This document shows, in pieces, positions 22,744 to 32,340 of a DNA stretch of 64,000 bases. Below the pieces are notes generated by a model. It searched no databases and was not told where the DNA came from. It was given only the letters and a program-made list of their open reading frames with translations. Each line of letters begins with the position of its first letter. Within the stretch, counting starts at the first letter, position 1. The stretch spans positions 2,790,001 through 2,854,000 of the forward strand of contig NC_020516.1 of assembly GCF_000349945.1 (NCBI RefSeq), read 5' to 3'. This DNA is from Azoarcus sp. KH32C. Its GTDB lineage: Bacteria > Pseudomonadota > Gammaproteobacteria > Burkholderiales > Rhodocyclaceae. Made by a program: the position numbers and the translations under genes.

Positions 22744-25119
22744 TTACTTTTTCGTGCTTATGAGGAAACTCGCCAATGCGGGGAGCAACAGAATCGCCCC
22801 GAACACATTCACCAGGAACATGAAGGCCAACAGGATGCCCATGTCTGCCTGGAGTTTGAGTGGCGAAAACACCCAGGTGGCCACGGAAATCGTCATCGTC
22901 ACCGCGGTGAACAGCGATGCGGCACCCCGCTGCCTCAAGGCCTCGACGAAGGCATCGCGCAAACTATGGCCTCGCGACTCCATCTCGTGCCGGATCCGCT
23001 CAAAAAGGTAGATGCCGTAATCGACACCCACACCGACACCCAGAGCGACAACGGGCAAGGTGTTCACCTTCATTCCGATCCCGAGCCAGGCCATGATGCC
23101 TTGGCACCATAGCGTCACCAGAGCCAAGGGCAGAATGATGCACAGCGTTGCACGCATCGACTTGAGCATGACCAGACACAGCACCCCGACCGCTCCGAAC
23201 AATGCGAAGTTGACCCACTTGTCCGCGGCGGCGACCGATTCGTTGGTGGCCGCCATCACTCCGACATTGCCACTTGCAAGACGAAAGCGCAGAACGTCAT
23301 CGTCGTACTTGGTCTTGAATGCTTTGACGTCGTCGATGATTGCGTCGATGGTCGCCGCCTGATGGTCGCGCGTGAACACCGAGATCGGCATCGCGGTACA
23401 GGTCGAGTTCATGAGTTCGTTGCCCAGACGCGTCGCGAAACCAACGCCTTGTGCAATCTGCGCCTTGCTCTCAGGCAAGGCGTACCACTTCATGAAGGCC
23501 TCGGCATAGGACTGGGTTACAGAATTGACGAACCCCGCGAGGCCACGAACGGCGGCGACGCCATCGTTCTGGCGCAACATGAGTTCGAACTCCTCCACCC
23601 GGTCCATCACTGCACGATCTACACACGGTGATTCCTGTCCTTTGGCTTCGGCGATGATCTGCAACACATCGACGCCAACGGCAAAATCCTTCGTGATCAG
23701 CGCGACATCGCGGTTGTAGCGCGACTGCGGACGCAGTTCGGGCACCCCCTCCCCCAGGTCACCGATCTGCAAGCCACGCGCCAGGTGCCAACCCCAGCCG
23801 AGAGCGATAACAGCGATGGAAATCGCGACGGCGCCACCACGCCGGGTTGCCAGGACGCCAAGCTTGCCCCAGAAGGCGTCGCCAAAGCTCTCATGGCCGG
23901 CCATCTGTCTTGCCGACGCTGCAGGCAGACGGCGATAAGACAGGAGGATAGGGAGCAGCAGCTTGTTCGTGATGATCATGACCGTCACACCGAGTGTCGC
24001 GGTAATGGTCATTTCCTGCACCATCTCGATCTGCACGAATGCGATGACAAGGAAGCCGACAGCGTTGGCAAGCAGCGCCACCGCACCGGGAACGAACAGT
24101 TTTTGGAACGCGATGCGCGAAGCACTGACGCCATCGGCCCCCGACAGCATCTCCTGCTTCCACACGCTCGTCATTTGCACGGCGTGAGATACGGCGATGG
24201 CGAAGATGAGGAAGGGCACGAGGATCGACATCGGATCGAGTTCGAGTCCGAGCAAAGGCAGCAGGCCAAGCAACCACACGACCGGCACGACCGCGCAGAT
24301 CAGAGCGTAGGCGGCAAGCATTGCCGAGCCGGAATACCAGTACAGCAGAATGGCGGTGATGGCGAAGGCCACGGCAAAGTAGCCGATTACGCCCCTTGCG
24401 CCATCGGCAATGTCGCCGGTCGATTTTGCGAAACCGACGATATGTATCGAAACCGCATCGTTCTCGTGAGCGGCACGAATTGCCTCGAAGCGGTGAGCGG
24501 CCTCCCGCAGATCGAGCCGCGCTCCGGTGTCGGGATCGCGCTCCTGTAGAGTCGCAACCACCAATGCTGCAGTTCCATCGCTGGCCACGATGCGTCCGCC
24601 CCAATCAGATTTCGCAACGTTCGCTCGCACCTCGGCAAGTTGCGCGTCGGTGCCTGAAAAGTCGGCGGCAATGATATTGCCGCCGCGAAATCCGTCCTCG
24701 ACGACCTCCGTATACCTCACATTGGAGGTGAACAACGACGTCACCGAACTGCGCTCGACGCCCTTGATGTAAAAGACCTCCTCCGTCACCTTGCGCAGCG
24801 TTTCCAGGAACGGCCCGGTATAGATATCTCCCTGGCGCGCCTTGATCGCGACCAGCATCTTGTTCGCCCCGCCGAAATCGGTCTCGTACTCCTTGAAGGT
24901 CGTCATGTACTCGTGTTTCAGCGGCACCATCTTGGAGAACCCGGCGCCGACCGACAACTGCGCTGCCGAGTATCCCAAGAGGATCGTGATCAACACGAAC
25001 AGTGCGAGCAGCGGATTCCGCCAATGAAAGATGCGGTAGGAGATCCTGCCCACCAGGTTGTGAGCGAACCTGCGCTCCTCCAACCCACGCTCGTCGGCGA
25101 GGATTTCATCTCTTTTCAC
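22744..25119 (-). CDS. RND/MMPL-family transporter
   Basis: 791 residues from GTG 25119 (GGAG site), overlapping the upstream stop by GTGA. Two repeats of one helix, a large periplasmic loop and five helices are visible; the first helix is LLALFVLITILLGYSAA and SILVPFLIFAIAVSHAVQM and VALGVGVGVDYGIYLFERIR are characteristic of MMPL/hopanoid-type exporters. It moves hydrophobic molecules across the envelope by proton motive force. The RND/YCF48/DUF1329/DUF1302 set is common in clusters for hydrophobic compounds such as terpenoids, steroids and hydrocarbons. Confidence 0.9.
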   Translation of the reverse strand: MKRDEILADERGLEERRFAHNLVGRISYRIFHWRNPLLALFVLITILLGYSAAQLSVGAGFSKMVPLKHEYMTTFKEYETDFGGANKMLVAIKARQGDIYTGPFLETLRKVTEEVFYIKGVERSSVTSLFTSNVRYTEVVEDGFRGGNIIAADFSGTDAQLAEVRANVAKSDWGGRIVASDGTAALVVATLQERDPDTGARLDLREAAHRFEAIRAAHENDAVSIHIVGFAKSTGDIADGARGVIGYFAVAFAITAILLYWYSGSAMLAAYALICAVVPVVWLLGLLPLLGLELDPMSILVPFLIFAIAVSHAVQMTSVWKQEMLSGADGVSASRIAFQKLFVPGAVALLANAVGFLVIAFVQIEMVQEMTITATLGVTVMIITNKLLLPILLSYRRLPAASARQMAGHESFGDAFWGKLGVLATRRGGAVAISIAVIALGWGWHLARGLQIGDLGEGVPELRPQSRYNRDVALITKDFAVGVDVLQIIAEAKGQESPCVDRAVMDRVEEFELMLRQNDGVAAVRGLAGFVNSVTQSYAEAFMKWYALPESKAQIAQGVGFATRLGNELMNSTCTAMPISVFTRDHQAATIDAIIDDVKAFKTKYDDDVLRFRLASGNVGVMAATNESVAAADKWVNFALFGAVGVLCLVMLKSMRATLCIILPLALVTLWCQGIMAWLGIGMKVNTLPVVALGVGVGVDYGIYLFERIRHEMESRGHSLRDAFVEALRQRGAASLFTAVTMTISVATWVFSPLKLQADMGILLAFMFLVNVFGAILLLPALASFLISTKK

Positions 25120-26078
25120 AAGCGTTCTCCAATAGTTGCCGGCAGTGGACGCAGCCCCTGTGCGCCGAAGCCGACCACAACGTGATCAGGACGCTCGAAC
25201 ACCCCGGAAATCCCCTTTCCGCCGACCTTTTCGAGTGTGAAACTCCTTCCATCATCACGGCTCGACGCAATCCAACCTGCATTTCCGGACAAGACGACTG
25301 TTCCGTTGTCTAGAGAGGCTCCGCCGAAGAACGGAATTTCCGTCTTGATTTGGGCGGGTTCCCACGTCTTGCCCGAATCGTCCGACCGATAGACCCGACC
25401 GCGCATCCCGAAGATCAGCAGACTGCCGCTCGCCGTCTGCATTCCTCCGAAAAAGGAGCCGCCATAGGGACTCTCCAGCGCAGCGAAAGTCTGCCCCCCG
25501 TCGGACGATCGAGCGATGGCTCCCGACTCGCCCAGGAGCAGCAGATCCGAGTTCGCCAGCACGACAATCCGATTGATATGGCGATCGAAGTCCTCGTCGA
25601 TCACGCGCGAACGCGTCCACGTTCGTCCCGCATCGGTCGAGCGCAACAACATGCCGAATGCGCCGTAAGCGAGGACCGTGTGGTCGTCGACTGGAGTCAG
25701 ACCGATAAAGGAATCCGTCCCCCCATCGCCCACCACGGCGTTCCAGTTTTCGCCTCCGTCCTGACTCCGAAACAGGACGCCGCCATGGCCCGCCGCGATC
25801 CAGTTGAGCTCGTCCAGCGCGATCACGCTGGTCAAGGTTCGCGTGGAGGACACGCGGCGACCATGCCACGTCGCACCGCCATCGCCGGACACGAACACCG
25901 CCCCGCGCTCGCCAACCGCTACGGCTCGCGTTCCGGCCCGCTGGGCGGCGAGCACCACCGTCCGGTCGCTGCGTAATCCGACGTCCGCCTGAACCGGGGC
26001 CGGTTCGGCCGCAGCGCACGGCCAGGCTGCCGTCAGCGCCGCAACCAACAGCGCCGTCGCTGAAATCCTCACGCTCAC
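25116..26078 (-). CDS. YCF48/HCF136-like beta-propeller protein, exported
   Basis: 320 residues from GTG 26078 after a GAGG site. Residues 1-23 are a signal peptide (TALLVAALTAAWPCAAA). The mature protein is built of BNR/Asp-box repeats: SGDGGATW, SQDGGENW, STDAGRTW, SSDGGQTF, SDDSGKTW, SRDDGRSF, indicating a six- to seven-bladed propeller. In this genetic context such proteins are thought to help the RND transporter or outer-membrane partner. The stop overlaps the RND start, showing tight coupling. Confidence 0.88.
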   Translation of the reverse strand: MSVRISATALLVAALTAAWPCAAAEPAPVQADVGLRSDRTVVLAAQRAGTRAVAVGERGAVFVSGDGGATWHGRRVSSTRTLTSVIALDELNWIAAGHGGVLFRSQDGGENWNAVVGDGGTDSFIGLTPVDDHTVLAYGAFGMLLRSTDAGRTWTRSRVIDEDFDRHINRIVVLANSDLLLLGESGAIARSSDGGQTFAALESPYGGSFFGGMQTASGSLLIFGMRGRVYRSDDSGKTWEPAQIKTEIPFFGGASLDNGTVVLSGNAGWIASSRDDGRSFTLEKVGGKGISGVFERPDHVVVGFGAQGLRPLPATIGERL

Positions 26079-26112
26079 TCTGAATACCTCGTCTCGCGAA
26101 AGAATTGGGCGA

Positions 26113-27462
26113 TTAGCGGGTGCCGGACCGACGCAGGGCGTCGGCCTGGAAATCGGACCACTGGCCCCGGACTCCGAAGCGGATCGGCGCCTTGACCTCG
26201 TTGTCGAGGTGCGAAGCGAGGTAGTTCCCGTTCGTCAGATCGTGCCAGACCTCAACGCTGTGCCATGGCACCAAGGCGTCGTAGTTCTGGCGGAAGCCAT
26301 GGACGCCAACGCGCCAGAGTTCTCCGCGGGTGTCGTACGCGTCCTCGACCAGCACCATCCAGCTGTCTTCGTCGAGATAAAAGGTTCGCTTGCCGTAAAT
26401 ATGCTTCTGACCGGACTTGAGGGTGGCTTCGATAACCCATACCCGATGGAGCTCGTAACGCATCAGGTCGCTCTTGACGGTGTTCTTGTCCAGGACATCG
26501 GAGTATTTGAGCTTCTTGTCGCCGATCTTGTACGTGTTGTATGGCACGTACATTTCCTTCTTGCCGACCAGCTTCCAGTCATAACGGTCGGTCGCGCCGT
26601 TATACCCAAGGTACTGGTCTGTCACGCGCATCGCCTCCACGCCATCGGAAATGTTGTCGTAAGCGAGATCCGGAGCACGGCGCACCCGGCGCAGTCCCGA
26701 GTTATAGATCCACGCCGACCGTGCCTCCTTCACCTGATCCACCGTTTCATGTACGAGATACACCGTGCCGTCGAGCGTGGCGGGAGAAGTGAAGCCCCCG
26801 GCGAATACGAAGTTCAGATTCCCGCCCCGCGACGGGTCGACATTGCCTGCCGTCACCAGGCGCTCGGCGAAGCTGACCTTGTAGGTATCGCCATTGGCGC
26901 GCACCGGGAACCATGCATACTCGCGCTCAAAACCGCCGCCCACATAACGGAGGATATGGTTCTGAATAGCCTCATCTCCGGTTTTCGGAATCGGGAACGG
27001 AACGGTTGATGTCTGGCGTCCCTCAATGTGTCCCTCGCGCATGGAGATCTTCGTGCCCTCCGCCTTGATCGCATCGGCGACCGCCTGCGGCAGTGCAGCC
27101 GTGCGATGCGTGGGGTACACCGGTATCGTGAAGTTCGGGTATTTACGCAGCAACGCCAGCAGCCCGGCGGACAGCTTGTCCTTGTACTGCTCCGCGTTGG
27201 CCGCCGTGATGGTGACCGTCGGCTTTTCGTTCGCGAACGGATCGATGTAGCCCAGTTCAGGCTTCCAGCCCGCGGGGGGCGCGGTCAGTCCTCCGGACCA
27301 CGGCGGAATGGTGCCATCAGCATTTCCCTCCTTGGCCGCTCCGGTCGGGGTGAGTTGAGTACCCAGCTTCTCCGCGTCGGCTTGCGAGAGCGCTGCGGCT
27401 GCAGTGCCGCAGATAACGCCGCACAGGACTGCCAGGGTGAGTTTTGAGATCCCGATTTTCAT
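26113..27462 (-). CDS. DUF1329 exported lipid-binding-like protein
   Basis: 449 residues from ATG 27462 with a GGAGACAAGG site; a further in-frame ATG at 27489 lacks one. A signal peptide (LTLAVLCGVICGTAAAA) precedes AEKLGTQLTPTGAAKEGNA and the GTIPPWSGGL motif characteristic of DUF1329. The fold is related to LolA/LolB-type lipoprotein carriers, so it probably shuttles a hydrophobic compound through the periplasm. It is paired with DUF1302 upstream as usual. Confidence 0.9.
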   Translation of the reverse strand: MKIGISKLTLAVLCGVICGTAAAALSQADAEKLGTQLTPTGAAKEGNADGTIPPWSGGLTAPPAGWKPELGYIDPFANEKPTVTITAANAEQYKDKLSAGLLALLRKYPNFTIPVYPTHRTAALPQAVADAIKAEGTKISMREGHIEGRQTSTVPFPIPKTGDEAIQNHILRYVGGGFEREYAWFPVRANGDTYKVSFAERLVTAGNVDPSRGGNLNFVFAGGFTSPATLDGTVYLVHETVDQVKEARSAWIYNSGLRRVRRAPDLAYDNISDGVEAMRVTDQYLGYNGATDRYDWKLVGKKEMYVPYNTYKIGDKKLKYSDVLDKNTVKSDLMRYELHRVWVIEATLKSGQKHIYGKRTFYLDEDSWMVLVEDAYDTRGELWRVGVHGFRQNYDALVPWHSVEVWHDLTNGNYLASHLDNEVKAPIRFGVRGQWSDFQADALRRSGTR

Positions 27463-27496
27463 ACCTTGTCTCCTCGTTTTCTTCGGCATTGCCGTC

Positions 27497-29386
27497 TCAG
27501 AATGTCGTGCTCACCGAGACGCTGTAGTAGTCGCGGTCGCGATAGGGGTCGAACTTCGCGCGATCTCCGTACTTCGTGTATCCGAGATTGATCGTGTACT
27601 TCTTGAGGTAGTCAGCCTGCACGCCCAAGCCGATCACAGTACGGTTCTCGAGGAACTGCCCGTCGCTCGAATAGCCCTTGACGTCGTGCGCCAGGAAAAC
27701 GCCCGGAGAAATGGTGAAGCCGCTCCCGAACGCATTGCCGTAGGAAAGCCCGGCGCGCACACGATAGCCCCATGCGAAATCGGTGACGTAGCCGTCATTT
27801 TTGCAGCCGTCGCGCTGGGGATTGGTACCACCATCCGCGGTACACGTACTCCCTCCGTAAGTCGGATGAGAACCGGCGCCAAAAATGAATGCGCGACCGA
27901 ACCGACGGCCGTCGTTCGGCAGGTCGTTCCACTGCATTCCGACCTCTGCGGCGAGCACTCCCTGCTCGGCGCCGAGCATGGCGGGGAGTACCTTGACAGT
28001 GTTGAACTGGAACTGGCTCTTCTTGACCCGCTCGTATCCGTGAACCGCGGCGCCGGCGCCACTGCCCGTCGCGACGATGTTCTCGGGGCCAGCCGGGCCA
28101 ACGCCACGCAGGAGTCCGGCGACGAGATCGTTGCCGTTGATCTGGATGGGCTGATTGGGGGAATGACTGAGCTCTGCACCAAGGGACCAGCCAGCGAGAT
28201 TGGTCGACAGGCTAACGCCATACAGATTGATACCGTCGGGATACTCCCAGAACCCGGTTCCCGCCTTGACCCCGGCTGCACCGAGCGCGGCCTCATGAGC
28301 CGCCAGTGGGTTCAGGAACGGCGCGATGCCGCTGGCGCCCCAGCTTCCCGCCTTCGTCGAGATGATCGGCGTGCGCGAGTTGAAGCGCATTGCGTACACG
28401 CCAAGCTCCGCGTCGACCGCGTCCACCGGAATCCGCAGGGCCAAACCCCATTGCCCACCGTCCTGGCCGTCCTTCCCGTCCGATAGGGGAACGTATTGAC
28501 CGGTAGCGAGGGAACCGGCATTGCCGCGCGCCGCGTTGACTGTCGTCGCCACCGCCCTGCAACCGGAACCGGCTGATGTCGTAATCTGCCATTCCGCCGC
28601 CGACCAGTACCCGCCGCAGCTGTCAATGACGGTCTCTTCCCACTTGAGCTGGTAGAAGGCCTCCAGCGACATCCCGCCACCGAGGCCAAGGTTGCCATAG
28701 AGACTCCAGACGGGCAGCAGTGCCTCCTTGATCTCCGTGGCGGGCTTTCGCAGGGCAGGGGCATCGACCGGGTTGAGCTGGTTGAGCCCCTGAATGAAGA
28801 GGCTTTCCCCCCAATTCACCACCTGACGTCCGACACGTGCCTGGAGTGGCTTGTCGCCAAGATCGAAGGTGTTGAACACATAGGCATCGAGCAGCGCCAC
28901 GCCGTCGTACTTGTTGAGCGCGGGCTGGCTCGCATCGGACAGCCGATTCCCGGGTCGAAAGCCGTTGTCGCCATTGCCCAGGCGAACATCTTCGTCCTTC
29001 AGCGCCTGGTCGTACCACGCTTTCGCACGCATGAAACCACCCATGTCGCCCTTCTTCACCGACAGTTCCGACACGAGCTTGACCAGCGTTGTAATACGGT
29101 CCCCCTTGTCCCAGTTCAGGTTGCCGCTATCCGTGTTCGATCCTCCCTTACCCGGCTTCGAGTAACCGGCCGCGGCGCCGTCTCCGGCGCTGTAGAGCTT
29201 CGGGTCCGGCGACTGGGCGCGCCAGCTTGCGCCGATCGATACGGTATTGTTGAAGGTCCCCCGCCAGCCGTCGTCGGTTTCGAACTCGAACGCCGCGACA
29301 GGGGTGCTGAATGCCAGCACCAATACTGATGCGACGCCCGCTCTCCCCTGCGTGCCTCGAGTTGCTCGCTGATTTCGCTGCTTCAC
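27497..29386 (-). CDS. DUF1302 outer-membrane protein
   Basis: 629 residues starting at GTG 29386 after a GAGGAG site; an upstream in-frame TTG at 29473 is unlikely. A signal peptide ending PVAAFEFE is followed by the DUF1302 opening WRGTFNNTVSIGASWRAQ and the VGRQVVNWGESLFIQGLNQLNP motif. The many amphipathic strands and the C-terminal YYSVSVSTTF with final Phe indicate an outer-membrane beta-barrel. It heads the operon with DUF1329, YCF48 and RND genes. Two CCCCC-N4-GGGGG-type boxes lie 173-221 bp upstream. Confidence 0.9.
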   Translation of the reverse strand: MKQRNQRATRGTQGRAGVASVLVLAFSTPVAAFEFETDDGWRGTFNNTVSIGASWRAQSPDPKLYSAGDGAAAGYSKPGKGGSNTDSGNLNWDKGDRITTLVKLVSELSVKKGDMGGFMRAKAWYDQALKDEDVRLGNGDNGFRPGNRLSDASQPALNKYDGVALLDAYVFNTFDLGDKPLQARVGRQVVNWGESLFIQGLNQLNPVDAPALRKPATEIKEALLPVWSLYGNLGLGGGMSLEAFYQLKWEETVIDSCGGYWSAAEWQITTSAGSGCRAVATTVNAARGNAGSLATGQYVPLSDGKDGQDGGQWGLALRIPVDAVDAELGVYAMRFNSRTPIISTKAGSWGASGIAPFLNPLAAHEAALGAAGVKAGTGFWEYPDGINLYGVSLSTNLAGWSLGAELSHSPNQPIQINGNDLVAGLLRGVGPAGPENIVATGSGAGAAVHGYERVKKSQFQFNTVKVLPAMLGAEQGVLAAEVGMQWNDLPNDGRRFGRAFIFGAGSHPTYGGSTCTADGGTNPQRDGCKNDGYVTDFAWGYRVRAGLSYGNAFGSGFTISPGVFLAHDVKGYSSDGQFLENRTVIGLGVQADYLKKYTINLGYTKYGDRAKFDPYRDRDYYSVSVSTTF

Positions 29387-29764
29387 CGTGGTCTCCTCGT
29401 CATTGTTATCGGCCAACGGGCTAAGGCTGGTTCCGCGGGACCGCTTACCCAAAATGCTCGTCGGCACATCCAACGTCGCACTCGGGCCGGTTTCGCGACT
29501 CGGCCAACCACGCCCATCTGGGAGGGAACCTTATCGAACGCGCAGGTGTGTCCGCATTCCCCCGGTTGGGGGGAGCGATTTGAGCGCGCCCCTCCCCCAA
29601 CAAGGGGCGTGATCGCTTCCGATGTGCCGGGGGAAGATATCGACCGCGAGTCGCACGAACCGCGCAGGCGCGGACGGGGAATAAGGCAGCATGATCGCGC
29701 GGTCGGCACTAGGCGTTCCGATCAGCGTCTGCACTGAGCCGGCTAGACTATCGAGGGAACCAGA
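29387..29764. other. 378-bp divergent promoter region
   Basis: It separates the leftward DUF1302 operon from the rightward acyl-CoA-dehydrogenase-like gene. Besides the two C5/G5 palindromes at 29559-29607 no gene or other clear element is seen. Confidence 0.6.
29559..29607. promoter_or_regulatory. Two CCCCC-N4-GGGGG-type operator boxes
   Basis: Box A at 29559-29572 is CCCCC-GGTT-GGGGG, followed by one more G. Box B at 29594-29607 is CCCCC-AACA-AGGGG. Their centres are 35 bp apart. Box A shares the flank CGCATTCCCCC with the box before the lipase gene. Proposed target of the MalT-like LuxR regulator encoded at 32341-35043; this is inferred from recurrence and position. Confidence 0.6.
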
Positions 29765-30850
29765 ATGATTGCACGCACGCTCTTCCGCGAGGAGCATCGG
29801 CGGTTCCGTGAGGCCCTGCGGAGCTTTATCGAGACCGAATTTGTAGTCGATTACCGCCGCATTCGCGATCAGGGTCATGTCGATCGCGAGACATGGCGCA
29901 AGACCGGTGCGGGCGGCCTGCTGGGCACGGTACTTTCGCAGACATGCGGCGGCGACCTGGCGGGCGGGCTTCGCAGGATCGTCCTTCTCGAGGAGCTGGG
30001 GCGAGCCGATGCTCCGGAGTTGCTAGGCATGCTGCTCCATTCGGACCGGGCAGCAAGGCTCATTGCCGGTCATGGCAGCGACGCTCTGAAGCGAAAGTAC
30101 CTGCCGCGGATGGCCGCAGGCGAGTTGATTGGCGCATTGGCCGATGACGACTCGCTCGACCCCTTGGCTCACACGGGGTCGGATATCACTGCGGTACGCA
30201 GGGGCGATCACTATGTGGTGAATGGCGTCAAACGGCTCGTAGCAAACGGGCATCCAGCCGATCTGGTGGTCCTCGCGGTGGCGTTCGATCCGTCGAGGCG
30301 TGCCGATTCTGCGAGCTTGCTGGTGGTGGATACCTCGATGCCCGGCTTCAGCAAGGGCCCGAGAGTCGGTGACTTGGCATGCGGATATCTTGGCCTGGCC
30401 GAGCTGCACTTCGACGAGGTGCCTGTACCTGCAGAAAATCTGCTCGGCGAGGAGAACGCCAGCTACCGTTATCTGGAGCAAGAAAGGCCGGGGTACTGCA
30501 TGGAAGCCGCAATCTGCGCAGTTGCTCGAATGGAGGCCGCGCTCGAGAGCACGGGCCCGTGCACATGCGAGGGTGGCTGCCGCTCAAGCACCGCCGGGAA
30601 TCCGGCAAGCGTCCGTCCCCCATTGTGTGAGACGAGAACCGAAATACGTGTTGCGCGCGTATTTGTCGATCGTTGTATAGAGTTGCTTCTGGCCGGCGTG
30701 CTTTCCTCAGCAGACGCTTTACTGGCGCGGCAATGGATTTCGCACCTCGCCCGCAGGGTCCTGCAGACGTGCCGCAAGTTCGACCATAACGGGGGCCTCT
30801 GGCTGAGTTTGCTTGTAGCGGAAGCGGTGGACCGATCCGAATCCGGCTGA
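29765..30850 (+). pseudogene. Degenerate acyl-CoA dehydrogenase-like gene
   Basis: 361 codons. The N-terminal two thirds resemble an acyl-CoA dehydrogenase (EEHRRFREALRSFIE, LIGALADDDSLDP, GDHYVVNGVKRLVANG, then LHFDEVPVPAENLLGEEN). The segment that should read like YxRERxAFGxPI is replaced by an unrelated Cys/Ser-rich stretch (GPCTCEGGCRSSTAGNP), after which homology resumes with TRTEIRVARVFVDRCIELL. The later QLHGGYGY region and the final arginine motif are also eroded (FDHNGGLWLS). A block out of frame flanked by in-frame homology suggests compensated frameshifts. It is likely inactive, though the frame is still open; a specialised non-catalytic protein is possible. Confidence 0.65.
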
Positions 30851-30860
30851 TCCGTCAGCT

Positions 30861-30913
30861 TAATCGGCAAGCACCAGGTTCAGGCGCCGTCCCACGATAA
30901 CCGCATGGGTGCG
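30861..30913 (-). pseudogene. Remnant of the 3' end of a LuxR-type regulator
   Basis: Read leftward, the bases encode RTHAVIVGRRLNLVLAD-stop, nearly the same as the end of the intact LuxR regulator (RTRAVIEGRRLNLVPAD-stop). About 48 of 54 bases are identical. Nothing upstream in this frame belongs to a regulator, so this is a leftover of a second copy, now separated from the intact gene by the lipase. Confidence 0.75.
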
Positions 30914-30923
30914 ACACAGCGAT

Positions 30924-30948
30924 GGCCAGGGCGCGAACGCCCTTGGCC
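30924..30948 (-). terminator. Possible hairpin downstream of the lipase gene
   Basis: GGCCAGGGCG-CGAA-CGCCCTTGGCC forms a stem with one bulged base, 22 bases beyond the lipase stop. No T-tract is visible on the lipase strand, so termination is uncertain. Confidence 0.35.
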
Positions 30949-30969
30949 CTGGAACTCGAACCGGAAGGT

Positions 30970-32202
30970 TCAGAAATTACCACAGTTAGACGGCGCCGGG
31001 AGTCCGTCGAATCGGCTCTGAATGTACGAGAGGGCCAGCGGTACCGACGCAATAAGCGCGGCGAGGTGCGTGGGTGCCGTCAGCGCGGTGAACTGTACCG
31101 TCGCGCCACGGTCGCACCAACTGACGGCCATATCGTGCCCGGGCTGGTAAGGCGCGATATCGTCGAGCGGGGTGTGCACGACGAAAACCGGGACGGTCGG
31201 CGCAACGAGTCCCAACAGTTGCTGATTCACCGGTGAAGCGAGCGGTTGCTCGGCGAAGTGCGCGGGAATCGAGCGACCGTCATTGGTCAGTGTCGAGGTT
31301 TGCAAGAGGGCGTGCTGAGCAAGCGTCTGCACCCAGCATTCATTGAGCGCCTGGGATGCAAGCAGCCGGCCGACCGGATTGAGCATGTTAAGGAAGCCCG
31401 CTTTCGGATAGGCTGCGTTCATACCGTTTACCATATACAGCAGGACGCCGGCGGCCGGCTTGCCGTCCAGGTATTGCGCCAATTGCTGGAGGTTGGCCGG
31501 GGCGGCTCCGACGTAGGCCCCCGCCACCTGCAGCTCCGGCGCATAGCTCACCTGCAGTTGAGCGGCAGCGCCCGACGCCAGGCCGCCTTCCGAATAGCCC
31601 CAGAGGGCAACCGGCCCCACAGCGGGCAGAAAGGCCGAAGTCAGGCGCTGCGCTGCACGGATCGAGTCCAGCACTGCGTAGCCCAGGGCGTTGCGATTGA
31701 GGTAGCTCGGTACCCCTGGCGTGCCCATCCCCTGATAGTCGGAAATTGTCACGCCGTAGCCAGCGTCCAACAGTGCGGTAATCGCAGCGAGTTCATACTC
31801 CGTCGGGTTCGCTGTGGTGACTTGATATGACGGCGCACACTGGTCCCCCATTCCCTGCGTGCCGACAGCAAAGCCGATAATCGGGCGCAGCCCGGATCCG
31901 GCCCACGACAACTCGGGTGTGATCACTGTCCCGGTGACCGCCACGCGCGCGCCGTTGGTGTCCCGGGTGCAGTACATGATGCGCCGGGCAGAATATGGTG
32001 TCTGGGTCGGGAGCACGAAATTCGACGGCTCGTCCTTGATGACGTCCCCATCATTCAAACAATAGGGCGCCAGTGGAGACGGCGGGTCGTAGAAGCCGCC
32101 CAGGACACCGGCCCGTGCCGGCTTGGGGAGCATGACCATCGAGACGATGGCAACGATCGTGGCAAAAGCGGCAATCAGGCTACGACTAAAAGGAATACGC
32201 AT
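30970..32202 (-). CDS. Secreted lipase, LIP family
   Basis: 410 residues; a signal peptide (FATIVAIVSMVMLPKPARA) is followed by the mature alpha/beta hydrolase. The nucleophile elbow is GYSEGG (WGYSEGGLASGAA), with a candidate Asp in HTPLDDIAP and His in APTHLAAL. Family members split triacylglycerols or other esters outside the cell. It sits between the MalT-like regulator and the regulator remnant, with a C5/G5 box 119 bp upstream. In this island it may release acyl or alcohol parts from ester substrates. Confidence 0.88.
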   Translation of the reverse strand: MRIPFSRSLIAAFATIVAIVSMVMLPKPARAGVLGGFYDPPSPLAPYCLNDGDVIKDEPSNFVLPTQTPYSARRIMYCTRDTNGARVAVTGTVITPELSWAGSGLRPIIGFAVGTQGMGDQCAPSYQVTTANPTEYELAAITALLDAGYGVTISDYQGMGTPGVPSYLNRNALGYAVLDSIRAAQRLTSAFLPAVGPVALWGYSEGGLASGAAAQLQVSYAPELQVAGAYVGAAPANLQQLAQYLDGKPAAGVLLYMVNGMNAAYPKAGFLNMLNPVGRLLASQALNECWVQTLAQHALLQTSTLTNDGRSIPAHFAEQPLASPVNQQLLGLVAPTVPVFVVHTPLDDIAPYQPGHDMAVSWCDRGATVQFTALTAPTHLAALIASVPLALSYIQSRFDGLPAPSNCGNF

Positions 32203-32320
32203 GATCTCTCCTGAGTGTTGGAATGACTGCTCCGCACTCGGCTATGCTGTCGGTTGCGGGGGTTGTCGTACTCGTCTCAACCCGATGAGGACCATATCGA
32301 CACGCTGGTGCGCCCGCATT

Positions 32321-32335
32321 CCCCCGATTGGGGGG
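32321..32335. promoter_or_regulatory. CCCCC-GATT-GGGGGG operator box before the lipase
   Basis: The box lies between the LuxR stop and the lipase start and shares the flank CGCATTCCCCC with the box at 29559. Only the lipase is transcribed away from it, so it probably belongs to the lipase promoter. A GGGGG half-site lies at 32258-32262. Confidence 0.6.
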
Positions 32336-32340
32336 CGAGA

